Part shown: positions 22,735 to 32,615 of the stretch, one piece after another
Layout of the letters: each line of letters begins with the position of its first letter
Position numbering within the stretch: position 1 is the first letter of the stretch
NCBI RefSeq assembly: GCF_050003625.1
Contig: NC_134398.1
Span: forward strand, 25,389,211 to 25,453,210
Source: Haematobia irritans
Taxonomy: Eukaryota > Arthropoda > Insecta > Diptera > Muscidae
Length of the DNA stretch: 64,000 nt
Direction of reading: 5' to 3'
Program-made: the position numbers and the translations under genes
Notes under the pieces: generated by a model
The model's input: the letters and a program-made list of their open reading frames with translations, nothing else
The model's database searches: none
What the model was told of the DNA's origin: nothing

Positions 22735-23427
22735 TTTTTTACTAACATTGTGTCCCACCCTAATGCATTAGCCGACTTAAAATTTGAGTCTATAGATTTT
22801 GTAGAAGTCTATCAAATTCTGCCCAGATCGAGTGATATTTAAATGTATGTATTTGGGACAAACCTTTATATATAGCACCCAACACATTTGACGGATAGAC
22901 ATACAAGGTGGTGCAGGGTATAATATAGTCGGACCCAAGGCCGTATTCAGGGGGGGGGGGGGGTGAGGGGGATCAAACCCCCCCCGAAATGAATGAATAT
23001 TTTTATATAAATAAATATATATTTTTAGCTGCATAGAAAAATCTTATCGAAGATGTTGAAGAAAAGCTGGAGGTTTTATTTTGAAAAACGCTTACCTATA
23101 AAACTTGCACAAATCATAGAATACTAGTTGAAAAGCCCGTCAAACGACGGTCGAAAAAAAAAAACAAATTATTTTTGTTATCGCATCACAAATTTCATTT
23201 TTGGAAAATGTATTTCTGCTTTTTATGTGTGTTTGTTGTTCTTTTTGTGAACATGACTCGCTTTGTTTGGCCATAGCAACAACAACGAAACAGCCAAGCA
23301 CACATGTGTAAATGAAATGGCGCAAAACCGGCGAAAAGAACCTGCCTAATTCAACGATGGAAGCAATAAAGAGATTTTTCCAAATGTGCATATTCTTTTA
23401 AAAATTTTGGTCACTTTGCCAGTTACT

Positions 23428-23979
23428 CAGGGATGGAAAATACAATTTTTAAGAAAGTACAAAAAAGGTATTTTTTGAGCGGAAAGGTACTTTTTACTAA
23501 ATTTCAACAAAAATTTCACTGGAAGATTATTGTCAAGAGACTGAATTTTAAAGAAAATAAAGTTTTGACAAAATTTTCTATAGAAATAAAATTTTGCAAA
23601 AATTTCCTATTGAAATAAAATTTTTACAAAATTTTCAATTGAAATAAAATTTTGACAAAATTTTCTATAAAAATAAAATTTTGCAAAAATTCTACATAGA
23701 AATAAAATGTTGACAACTATTTCTACCGAAATAAAAAATCGATAATATAGAATCGCATTCTTTTTTCGACTAAAATTTTCTTGAAGTACAATAAAATCCT
23801 GTTTTTGAGTATGTCTTTTACAAAATCGAGATTTTCTTCCCACATGAACATGTCTGTTTTGCCATATTTGTAAAAGACTATTAGCAAAAGGTACTAAATC
23901 ATTAGCGGGGGTACTACGGTACTGACCGGGGTGAAAAAGGTTTGAAAAAAGTACTATAGTACTGCATTTTCCATCCCTG
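23428..23979. mobile_element. hAT-like MITE, 552 bp, carrying 30-bp repeats
   Basis: Terminal inverted repeats CAGGGATGGAAAAT and ATTTTCCATCCCTG. Perfect 8-bp target duplication CAGTTACT (23420-23427 and 23980-23987). Sub-terminal GGTACT motifs recur at both ends. Reverse-oriented 30-bp units occupy 23525-23720. Confidence 0.92.
23525..23720 (-). repeat. 30-bp tandem array inside a MITE
   Basis: About six units with TTTTCTATAGAAATAAAATT and variants with CAATTG. They are wholly inside the CAGGGATGG MITE. Confidence 0.9.
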
Positions 23980-24179
23980 CAGTTACTACGTGCTCATCCG
24001 AACGTTCATTTTCAACAATGAAGAGATTAAAGATGTATCTTAGAAATTCGACTAGCGAGAGTAGACTCAAAGGATTGGCATTAATGTTGGTTCATCGCCG
24101 AATAAATGTGCCGACTGAAGAAGTCATTGATTTATTTGCTGCCCAAAAAGCCCGTCGGCTCAATTTAATATTATAACAA

Positions 24180-25605
24180 GAATAGACAGCACTAAGTTCG
24201 GCCGGGCCGAATATTAAATACCCACCACCATGAACCAAATATTAGGGTTTCCTTTGAAATTTCAGGAGGGCTTGAGGACTTGAGGATATTCCCGAAGATA
24301 AATTCAAAGATTTCACCTATGAGGACTATATCAGATTCTGGATTTATAAGAACCATTTTTGTTTGAGTTTTAAAGGAATCATTAACATCTCTTGTAAGTG
24401 TGCAAGAAAATTATAAAATAAAGTCTTGATTTGAAATCTTAAATCTGTAGAAGTAAAATCTGGAAATTTTACATTGAGTTTCAAGCAATTTTCATGATCA
24501 GTGCGCCTTCTACACCCTCAAGAAGTGAAGTCGGTCTATATGGAGGCATTACCAAATGGATCGATAAAAACTTAATCCGATACACGTTTTTGTGAGCCTA
24601 AAATACTAGAATATTTACAATTTCAGGCAAATCAGATAAAAACTACGGTTTCTAGAAACCCAAGGAGTTAAATCGGGAGATCGTTCATATGGGGGCTATA
24701 CTAAAATATGGACCGATACTCACCGTTTTCGGCACACCTCTTTATGACCCGAAAATACCTCTAGATTTCCAATTTCAGGCAAATAGGATAAAAACTTCGG
24801 ATTATAGAAGCCTAACAAGTAAAATCTTGAAATCGGTCTATATGGGGGCTATACCAAAATATGGACCGATACTCACCATTTTCGGCACACCTCTTTATGG
24901 TCCTAAAAAAGCTCTAGATTTCCAATTTCAGACAAATTGGATAAAAACTACGGTTTCTATAAGCCCAAGACCCCAAATCGGGAGGTCGTTTTATATGGGG
25001 ACCATACCAAAACATGGACCGATACTCACAATTTTTGGCACACGTATTTGTGGTCCTACAATACCTCTAGATTTCCAAGTTCAGGTAAATTGAATAAAAC
25101 CTGCGGTTTCTATAAGCCCAAGAAGTAAAATCGGGAGATCGGTATATATGGGGGCTATACCAAAACATGGACCGATACTCACAATTTTTTGCACACCTCT
25201 TTATGGTCATAAAATACCTCTAGATTTCAAATTTCAGGCAAATTGGATAAAAACTACGATTTCTATAAGCCCAAGACCCCAAATCGGGAGGTCGGTTTAT
25301 ATGGGGACTATATCAAAACCTGGACCGATATAGCCCATCTTCGAACTTGACCTGCCTGCAGACAAAAGACGAGTTTGTGCGAAATTTCAGCACGATTGCT
25401 TTATTATTGAAGACTGTAGCCTGATTACAACAGACAGACATCCAGACAGACAGACGGATATGGCTATATCGTCTTAGAATTTCTCCCGGATCAAGAATAT
25501 ATATACTTTATATAGACGGAAATCGATATTTCAATGTGTTACAAACGGAATGACAAACTTATTATACCCCCGTCACCATTCTATGGTGGTGGGTATAAAA
25601 ATATT
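24180..25605 (+). mobile_element. Family A relative (subfamily A2), complete
   Basis: The 5' end has AAGTTCGGCCGGGCCGAATA then TTAAATACCCACCACCATG; the 3' end has ACAAACGGAATGACAAACTT and CTATGGTGGTGGGTATAAAA. Five units of about 155 bp repeat TATGGGGGCTATACCAAAA, TGGACCGATACTCAC and GGCACACCTCTTTATGG. A run of CAGACAGACAGACGG precedes the 3' end. The 134-codon frame at 24689-25093 is a by-product of the repeats. Confidence 0.85.
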
Positions 25606-25735
25606 GTATACATACCTATGCATAAATAACATTTTCTACACGTGAGATTATATGAATATTTTTTTTTTAAAGTTGAACCCCCCCCCGAATTAAAATCCTG
25701 GCTACGGCCTTGGTCGGACCCGCCCGACTTTAGAC

Positions 25736-25940
25736 TTTCCTTACTTGTTTTTTACTAACATTGTGTTCCACCTTAGGGCTTTAGCCGACTTAAATTTTGA
25801 GTCTATAGATTTTGTAGAAGTCTATCAAACTATGTCCAGATCGAGTGATATTTAAATGTATGTATTTGGGACAAACCTTTATATATAGCCCCCAACACAT
25901 TTGACGGATGTGATATGATGGTATCGAAAATTTAGATCTA
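25736..25940 (-). repeat. Family C repeat, 5' fragment
   Basis: TTTACTAACATTGTGTTCC through TTTGACGGATGTGATATG repeats 22735-22900. It is a second, truncated family C copy joined to the first, cut at AAATTTAGATCTAGA. From 25941 to 26159 there is no feature. Confidence 0.75.
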
Positions 25941-26159
25941 GATTCACGATTTACTGAATTGATATAAATCGCGATTTCCATACAAAAATAACATTTTCTA
26001 ATAGGTTATAAGTTTATTGCATGTAATAAGTTTATTTTTGTTACGGTTCTGTTGATTAAGAATGGAATATCATTTTTAAGGTTACGCTGAATCCAAATCT
26101 ACATGATTTTTTTTGTAAACTAGTGTAATAACATGAGAATTGAACCTGCGTTCTTTAAT

Positions 26160-26690
26160 TTTTATGCCCTAGCCCACATAGTGGTCAGGGTTTAATAACT
26201 TTGATCTGTCCTGCCAGAGATATTGCAAATATATCCGATCGACTCAGAATCACCTCCTGAGTCGATCAAACCCTTGATATCCGTCCGTCATGTTGTAGGA
26301 TTCCGGTTGCAATTTTTAATCGATTTTGATTAAATTCGGTACATGGTGTTTTCTTGGCTCTATTGATTGCTGTTTACTTTTTACATATAACTCCCATGTA
26401 TATGTATTGCCCGATTTCAACAAACGCTTATTTTTTAACCGATCGTCGCGAGATTTAACTCAAAATACTTTTCAAGTGTACAAAATTTCATTGAAATCGG
26501 TTCAGATTTACATATAGCTCCCTTTTTTATTAACTGATCACAAATTTGGCAGACCGCAATCTTTTGTGCTATCAACCAAAAATTCAAAATATCGTTGATT
26601 TAGATTTAGAAATGTACAAATGGTTCTGCCGATTTTGCAGAATTTGGCCCTAAGAACCGTATATTTGTTCATAATAATAAAGAACTTCTG
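26160..26690 (-). repeat. Family B repeat, partial
   Basis: It begins with a decayed terminal hairpin, TATGCCCTAGCCCACATAGT, then GGTCAGGGTTTAATAAC, and keeps ACTCAGAATCACCTCCTGAG and several AGCTCCC units. It matches 41700-42500. Confidence 0.75.
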
Positions 26691-26741
26691 GAGAAGTAGT
26701 TATAACATTATGCCTTGATGCCGTAATGCGAACATACTACA
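26660..26741. repeat. Short dispersed repeat, inverted copy at 29105-29185
   Basis: ATTATGCCTTGATGCCGTAA then TGCGAACATA here is the reverse complement of TATGTTCGCATTACGACACC and AAGGCATAAT near 29115-29145. The Himar1-like element inserted at its edge. Confidence 0.6.
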
Positions 26742-26743
26742 TA

Positions 26744-27431
26744 ACAGGTTGGCTGATAAGTCCCCGGTCTGACACATAGATGGCGTCGCTAGTATTAAAT
26801 GCATGTTATTTTTATATAGTACCAACCTTCAAATGATTCGTGTCAAAATTTGACGTTTGTAAGTCAATTAGTTTGTGGGATAGAGCGTCTTTTGTGAAGC
26901 AACTTTTGTTATTGTGAAAAAAAGTAATTTCGAGTTTTGATAAAATACTGTTTTCTGAAGGGAAAAAATACGGTGGAAGCAAAAACTTGGCTTGATAATG
27001 AGTTTCCGGACTCTGCCCCAGGGAAATCAACAATAATTGATTGGTATGCAAAATTCAAGCGTGGTGAAATGAGCACGGAGGACAGTGAGCGCAGTGGACG
27101 CCCGAAAGAGGTGGTTACCGACGAAAACATCAAAAAAATCCACAAAATGATTTTGAATGACCGTAAAATGAAGTTGATCAAGATAGCATAGATAGCACCC
27201 ACCGTATTCTCCATATCTGGCCCACAGCGACTTTTTCTTGTTCTCAGACCTCAAAAGGATGCTCGCAGGTAAAAAATTTGGCTGCTATGAAGAGGTGATC
27301 GCCGAAACTGAGGCCTATTTTGAGGCAAAACCGAAGGTATCAAAAAATTGGAAGGTCGTTATAATCGTTGTATCGCTCTTGAAGGGAACTATGTTAAATA
27401 ATAAAAACGAACAAAAAATCAGCCAACCTGT
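26744..27431 (+). mobile_element. Himar1-like mariner (irritans group), internally deleted
   Basis: Starts ACAGGTTGGCTGATAAGTCC, which is the Himar1-type terminal repeat, and ends CAGCCAACCTGT, flanked by TA on both sides (26742-26743 and 27432-27433). At 688 bp it is about half the usual 1.3 kb. It is a non-autonomous deletion copy. Identification rests on recalled similarity to the horn fly Himar1 element. Confidence 0.92.
26908..27401 (+). pseudogene. Broken Himar1-like transposase
   Basis: The N-terminal helix-turn-helix part is recognisable (IKYCFLKGKNTVEAKTWL; GERSGRP-like SERSGRPKEVVTDENI). A nonsense codon lies near codon 5 and the ATG is lost. After MKLIKIA comes a stop and then a jump to HPPYSPYLAHSDFFLFSDLK, the region of the third catalytic Asp, so about 175 residues with the first two catalytic aspartates are missing. 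Further on a small deletion shifts the frame before the usual end (GRYNRCIALEGNYVK). Wholly inactive. Confidence 0.9.
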
Positions 27432-27433
27432 TA

Positions 27434-28004
27434 CATTTGAGTTGACGTTTCGGTATGTTAAGGCTTTGTGTTAAAGTGCCTCCAGACCCAGGTTGGACCC
27501 TCGGTTGGATTGGAAAACTTTTTCAAATTGTAAAAATTAGACAATTTTTTTATTTCTTCATTCAAATCAACTACCAGAGTACAACTTCAACGCAAAAGGA
27601 TTTTGCAGTTCACGTTTATGAGCCTCTAAAATTTAGACGCCAAATTCAATTTTGAGCACTTTTTTGCAATTTTGTATGGCCATATCTCGAAAAATGCTAT
27701 GAATTCGTGTTTGATGTATTTAGCAAAGTTGTAGCCCTTGAACGGCCAACAAATATGCTGAATACATTAGTACGGAAAATTTTCATCTTCATGCTCAAAA
27801 TCGCAGAAATGTCCAAAAACTGACCACTTTTATCACTGATAAAATTCTTTTCCGGACAGTTGATTCCCGGAGCTTCCTGGAGGTTCAAATTTTTTCCGAT
27901 CTGTTTGAAGTGGTATACGGAACAAAATTTCATCCGACTCAGTTGAAATTGTGCACATTGTGTAAGTATATGGTATCTTTGAGGATTAAGCGTGTTTGGT
28001 TTAG
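27434..28004. other. No gene seen; short family A-like patch
   Basis: Mostly unrecognised. At 27895-27985, AAATTTCATCCGACTCAGTT and GTGCACATTGTGTAAGTATA resemble family A units. A 105-codon reverse frame here has no domain signal. Confidence 0.45.
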
Positions 28005-28490
28005 AGGTGTGCACGTGACACGAAATTGTCGTTACTCACGAAAATTTTCGTAATTCGTGCGTGAGTCCTTAGTCAAGCTCATGACAACGGCGTTAGTGTG
28101 CGTGAGCGTGATTAACAAACCAAAATGTCGTGCGTGAGCGTGGGTCACGAAAATAATATCTTCGTGAGTGTGCGTGAGTAACGAATTACGCTCACGAAAA
28201 TAATCCTGCTCACCAACATAAAACGCTTAAGAGTTAAATTCAATTACAATTTTAGTGACACAATTACAATTTTAGTAGCACTCTCGATTTTAATAATGCT
28301 CATGTTTTCAGACACTTCGGTAAGGTAAATTACTCATAAAATTATTCGTGAGTCACGATATTTTTTGCGAGTCACGGTATTTTTCGTGAGTCACGATGTT
28401 TTCGTGCGTGAGTACAAATTTTCTTTTAATGAGTGTGCGTGAGCGTGAGTCCTACCAAACAATATCTTCCGTGAGTATGATTTACTCACT
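28005..28490. repeat. CGTGAG-rich element, ending AGAGGTGTGCACGTGA
   Basis: The left end is TTAGAGGTGTGCACGTGAC. The interior is a dense mix of CGTGAGTCACG, CACGAAAAT, GTGCGTGAGCGTGAG and their complements. A second copy is at 32034-32353. Such ends fit hAT-type MITEs, but no target duplication was confirmed. The right part is replaced by the MITE fragment from 28493. Confidence 0.65.
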
Positions 28491-28492
28491 TA

Positions 28493-28650
28493 ATTATAAG
28501 GACAATACGACTTCATTGAAAAGTTTACCGACTTTTGGACAAAGAAAAAAACTTTTTATCAGAAAAATGCGTCTTTTATGCTAAGCAAAATTTGCATTCG
28601 TATTTTAAGGACATGAAATCTTTGGCCTCACGACAATATTTTTTTCAGTG
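28493..28650 (+). mobile_element. CACTG-ended MITE, 3' fragment
   Basis: TCACTTAATTATAAGGACAA, TTTTGGACAAAGAAAAAAAC and TTTTTTCAGTG match the 3' end of 30117-30771. It abuts the Jockey fragment exactly at its CAGTG end. Confidence 0.8.
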
Positions 28651-28935
28651 TAGGAATTGAGGCGGCAGCACTAGCCAGATCTTAATTGGGCTAAAACTAT
28701 CTGCCGTGGGAGTTCTCTTTCCTCCGGTGCTATGGGCGGTAGTCGGTCTCCGATAACTGGATTGACCTTGTAGCTTCTCACCGCTTCAGCTACAGTATCC
28801 TCAGGAATCCTGTTTAAACCAGCCTGGTACGCTGCTTGATCTAGAAATTCTTTTTTTTTTTGTAGCGCTGGATTTTCGCGCTCTAGATGATGTACACCAA
28901 CCCTTACGTTCCTGGGTGGTGGTGTATCCATGAAA
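28651..28935 (-). pseudogene. Jockey-type LINE ORF2 fragment, after the RT domain
   Basis: The minus-strand frame reads TPPPRNVRVGVHHLERENP, then NPVIGDRLPPIAPEERELPR and IVLAQLRSG. It then hits TAG and continues CCRLNSY up to the MITE end. The family has AQLRSGYC-RLNSY here, so the stop replaces the expected Tyr codon. This region lies between reverse transcriptase and the C-terminal cysteine motif of Jockey-like ORF2. Base composition is more GC-rich than the surroundings. Both ends are lost; it is a dead fragment. The open frame alone is 28671-28931. Confidence 0.85.
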
Positions 28936-29245
28936 TGGTAATTTTGATGATTATTTATTTCTTATTTCGTCTTGATGTCTTTATTAAAAAATAAAAAAAC
29001 AACAACTATCTAATTTTTAGAATTAGAAAATAGAAGAATTCTGGGCCTGCTGGAACGACAAAAGAACGCCATAACACACTGAACCACAAACTTCAATTGC
29101 GACATTTGTGATATGTTCGCATTACGACACCAAGGCATAATATTCTAACTACTCGAGTAGTTCTTTATTATTAACAAACAAGTGAGTAAACTAGAAAGAC
29201 CGAATTAGTAAATCTAAGAATGTGAGGGGTATTATTAGAATAAAT
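28936..29245. other. Short repeats, no gene
   Basis: Holds the inverted partner of 26660-26741 (about 29105-29160) and the partner of 19620-19690 (about 29180-29245). A weak tRNA-like patch at 29075-29100 was not convincing. Confidence 0.5.
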
Positions 29246-29855
29246 GATTTCATGTCCTAAAAATACGTATGCAAATTTTGCTTAGCATAGAAGACGCATT
29301 TCTCTAATATAAAGTTGTTTTCCTTGTCCAAAAGTCGATAAACTTTTCTATGAAGTCGTATTGTCCTTATAATTTGAATTAAAAATGGGTATCATAACAT
29401 GAAAGAACATTTTTTTTGGGAAAGGTCAACTTAACTTTAATAATTTAGAAAAAAATCTTTAAAATTAATGAAATTGTCTTTAAATTTGTTCTTTTTTTGC
29501 ATCTTGACTACAAAGAAAAAAATCGTTCAAATATAGGACATGTTTTTCAACACTTTATTTTAAAGACGTTTTTTACTTGAAACATTGCATAATTTGTACT
29601 GGAAGTAGAGTCTGAATTTGAAAAATAAAGTTGTCGTTAACTCATTTTTAAAGGACTTTGGTGGCATATGAAGAAAAAAAGCTGAAAAAGCGAACAATTA
29701 AAATTTGCTTCCTAGAATCAAGTACACAAAACCCAAATTTAAAAGTCTTAAAAGTATCCCTACATTAATTCTCCGCTTCTTTGGCTCGGAATAAATACCT
29801 AAATTTTTAAACTAAAGACAAAATCTTTGGAACCGGACATGCTTTTGTTTCAGTG
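29246..29855 (-). mobile_element. CACTG-ended MITE, reverse copy
   Basis: Ends in TTTTGTTTCAGTG on the right, which is the 5' end in reverse. GGCTCGGAATAAATACC, CTTCTTTGGCTC and TTCATGTCCTAAAAATACG match 30117-30771. The outermost bases of the left end are missing. It joins the LINE tail directly. Confidence 0.85.
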
Positions 29856-30058
29856 TAGCTTTAGATTACTGGCAAACCTAGAAAACGTTAACTTAAGCAG
29901 TCTGTTAATGTATTTGGAACAATCTGGTTCGTTCAACAAATGATAAAACTAGAAGTGCCCATATGTAAAGTTACTTTTAGTTAAATGTGGAATCACAATG
30001 GACTGCATAGTTGAAGTGAGCCTGAAACTTAATCGGGCTGTCACTTTAACCTAACCTA
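29856..30058 (+). mobile_element. LINE 3' end fragment (same family as 17606-18345)
   Basis: CTTTAGATTACTGGCAAACC, GAAAACGTTAACTTAAGCAG and the tail CACAATGGACTGCATAG, CTTAATCGGGCTGTCACTTT, AACCTAACCTA match 18118-18345 closely. It retains the last 25 or so codons of ORF2 and the 3' tail. Confidence 0.88.
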
Positions 30059-31135
30059 CGGTGTTCATATGAGTATAAATCGGGTCAAATATACATATGA
30101 AAGCTATATCTAACTGCACTGAAAAAAAAGCATACTCGGTTCCAAAGATTTTGTCTTTACTTTAAAAAATTTGGTATTGATTCCGAGCCAAAGAAGCGGA
30201 GAATACAAGTAAGGATACTTTTAAGACACAATTCTCTTTTAAATTTAGGTTTTGTGTACTTGCTTCTAGGAAGCAAAATTTAATTTTTCGCTTTCTCAGC
30301 TTTTTTCTTCATATGCTATCAAAGTCCTTTAAAACCGAGTTAACGGCAACTTTATTTTCCAAATTAGGACTCGACTTCCAGTAGAAATTATGCTATGTTT
30401 GAAGTAAAAAACTTCTTTAAAATAAAGTTTTGAAAAACATGTCCTATATTTGAACGATTTTTTGCTTTGTAGTCAAGATGCAAAAAGACAACAAATTTAA
30501 AGACAATTTCATTAAATTTAAAGAATTTTTCTGAATTCTTAAAGTCAAGTTGACCTTAGCCTATAAATTTTTTCTTTCATGTTAAGATACCCATTTTTAA
30601 GTCAAATCACTTAATTATAAGGGCAATACGACTTCATTGAAAAGTTTATCGACTTTTGGACAAGGAAAATAACTTTATTTTAGAGAAATGCGTCTTCTAT
30701 GCTAAGCAAAATTTGTATTCGTATTTTAAAGACATGAAATCTTTGACCTCACGACAATATTTTTTTCAGTGTGTATAACACGTATAGTAAGAATTATTCG
30801 TGTAAAATTCTATGTAAATCGTTGTAAAACTTAGACCTATGTACTCATATGGGTGTACCTCCAGCGAAAGATATATGTTGGAGCTATGTCTAAATCTGAA
30901 CTGATTTCAACCAAATTTGACACACGGCAAAAACTTACCTTCTGGGGCGAAAGATATATCGAAGCTATATTGAGGCGGTTTCTTTCAAATCAACCTTGTG
31001 CGAAATTTGAAGTCGATTGGACTTAAAATGCGACCTAGACTTTGATCACAAAAATGTGTTCACAGTCAGACGATCTAGCCATCGACTCAGAGGTCGGCCC
31101 TAAACCATATTGCCACATACACAATGTCTGTGTCT
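30059..31135 (+). repeat. Family C repeat, decayed, split by a MITE
   Basis: 30059-30116 and 30772-31135 carry CATATGAGTATAAATCGGG, GAAGTCGATTGGACTTAAAA, TGCGACCTAGACTTTGATC and AAAATGTGTTCACAG. These are the middle and 3' part of family C. The MITE at 30117-30771 lies between. The 3' hairpin is absent. Confidence 0.7.
30117..30771 (+). mobile_element. CACTG-ended MITE, complete, 655 bp
   Basis: Ends are CACTGAAAAAAAAGC and ATATTTTTTTCAGTG. The interior includes GGTATTGATTCCGAGCCAAA, CATGTCCTATATTTGAACG and CTTTGACCTCACGACAATA. A second near-complete copy is at 32616-33243. No coding capacity. I could not settle the target duplication length, so the superfamily stays open. Confidence 0.85.
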
Positions 31136-32033
31136 CTGTATGAATATGTTTGTTAAGATATCGGAAACGAGAAAGATAATTTTGGTATCTTTCCATTCTT
31201 TGACAAATCCTCTATATAGACAGTTTCGCTTGAAATTTTAAATGAAGAAAGATATGTCAAATATGGTGTGTATGGTTCCATATATACCTATCCACCAAAT
31301 AGACCGATACTCTCGATTTGACTTGTTAAGAGTATAGATGCCGAAATTTTCATCCGATTTGCCAAGTAGCCCAATCTCCGATTTGCCGCAACTTTGAAAT
31401 ATGTATTGGTTTATATCGGTACATGTATTGGTTTATATCGGTACATGTTTTTATATTGCCCCATGTAGCCAAATATCCCGATTTGATGACATAAAAGCCG
31501 CAACTTTTATCCCATTTGCCTAAATTTTGAAATCTAAAAGTATTTTTTAATCCATAACAAAAAGTAAAGTCTAAAGTTTGCATTGAACCACTTTGTGGAT
31601 CCATATTTTCGATACCATCTCAAATCCTTCCAGTTAGTTGTGTTTTATATCTAAAGTTTGTATTCCCAAAATTTTTTGGACTTCTGCAAGATCTCATGGC
31701 TTAGAATTCTAATCGACTAATGTCCTGGAGCGAAGCACAATGTTAGTAAAAAATTGGAAAATTTTTAATCTACAGATATTTTTATGCAATTTCGTAAAAC
31801 ATCATTTACAATTTATGTATTAGAGGTATAGGCAATTTTGATTTTTACTCAAATTTGATTTACATTTGCAGTGGCGATTTACAAGGAAAATGGAGGTATT
31901 TTGGCTATATAAATGCAATTCGGAAAAACATTATTATGGGAGCTATATCTAACTCTTTAACGATTTCAATCAAATTTAGCCCTCTTGTTCCGCAGTGTAA
32001 AAAAAAAACCTGTTCATTGGTATAGATCGATCT
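31136..32033. repeat. Decayed family A and C fragments
   Basis: 31255-31560 resembles family A units in reverse (CCAAATAGACCGATACTC; TTTTCATCCGATTTGCC, with a local 30-bp duplication of TATTGGTTTATATCGGTAC). 31575-31980 resembles the 5' half of family C (CTTTGTGGATCCATATTTTC; GAAGCACAATGTTAGTAAAA; GCAGTGGCGATTTACAAGG). Confidence 0.6.
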
Positions 32034-32353
32034 ATGTTAGAGGTGTGCACGTGAGTAATATTTTGCTCACGCTCACTCACAACGGAAAAATCTTACTGAC
32101 GCACGATGTTGTTTGGTGGGACTCACGTACACTCACAAAAATAAACTTTGTACTCAAGCACGAAAATGTCGTGACTCACGAATAATCATGGTGTTTGACA
32201 CCATGAGCGTTTTATGGCCGTGAGCGGGATTTTTTTTCGTGAGCGTATTTTGGTTTGTTAATCACACTCACGCCGTTGCCATTAGTGTGACTCATGCGTG
32301 ATTCACGAAAATTTTCGTGATTCACGTCAATATCGTGTCAGTGTACACCTTCC
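32034..32353. mobile_element. CGTGAG-rich element, shorter complete-looking copy
   Basis: Ends are TTAGAGGTGTGCACGTGAG and GTCAGTGTACACCT, an imperfect inverted repeat. The interior has GCTCACGCTCACTCAC, GACTCACGAATAATC and ATTTTCGTGATTCACG. It shares ends and motif content with 28005-28490. Confidence 0.65.
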
Positions 32354-32615
32354 GATATGACTTCTACGGGCATAATAGGCGCAAATATCGCAAATTGCCT
32401 GAAACTAGAAGTAAAATTGCTAAATTTTACTTTTAATGCGTAATTCGATAAAAAATCTGCAGAATTAAGATCGATAATATTCTTGAACACTCAGATTAGA
32501 ATTTTATAATTTCTCTAGAATTCAAAGGAAAATGCTTCTTATAAATTTGCAAATTCTAAATTCAGCTTGGTTAGCCACAGAACTTTAACATATATATATG
32601 AAATATGTCTTATTA
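32354..32615. other. No gene seen
   Basis: Unrecognised AT-rich sequence between two elements. Confidence 0.5.

Larger units (their letters stand above)
23350..24176 (+). pseudogene. hAT transposase C-terminal dimerisation domain, split
   Basis: Before the inserted MITE the frame reads EIFPNVHILLKILVTLPVT. After it the frame continues TTCSSERSFSTMKRLKMYLR, then LALMLVHRRI, and ends at TAA (24174-24176). This is the hATC dimerisation region, whose family hallmarks are LP-V-T-S-ERSFS-K-YLR and LALL-H. The MITE at 23428-23979 lies between codons of LPVT; removing it and one target duplication restores this frame. An in-frame stop lies just upstream (23347-23349), and the catalytic core and zinc finger are absent. 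It is a relic, but enough to show the host element once encoded its own transposase. Confidence 0.88.
22936..25712. mobile_element. hAT element, 2.8 kb, decayed
   Basis: Terminal inverted repeats CAAGGCCGTATTCAGG and, in reverse, CAAGGCCGTAGCCAGG (two mismatches in 16). Exact 8-bp target duplication GTCGGACC at 22928-22935 and 25713-25720. Sub-terminal G-run and C-runs (22949-22963; 25677-25686) are typical of some fly hATs. It carries the 3' end of a hAT transposase gene, split by a second hAT-like MITE, and a family A relative (24180-25605). Confidence 0.93.
21318..25735 (-). mobile_element. Family C element, complete but interrupted
   Basis: It starts with the terminal hairpin CACTGCGCCACACTGTGGAA then CAGGGTATTATAAG and holds six or more units of about 150 bp. 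After the insertion it ends with CCGCCCGACTTTAGACTTTC. The hAT element at 22936-25712 is inserted in the 5' GC-rich palindrome, with 8-bp duplication. An extra copy of the terminal hairpin lies inside it at 22694-22734. Open frames such as 22095-22559 follow the repeats and are not genes. Confidence 0.85.
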
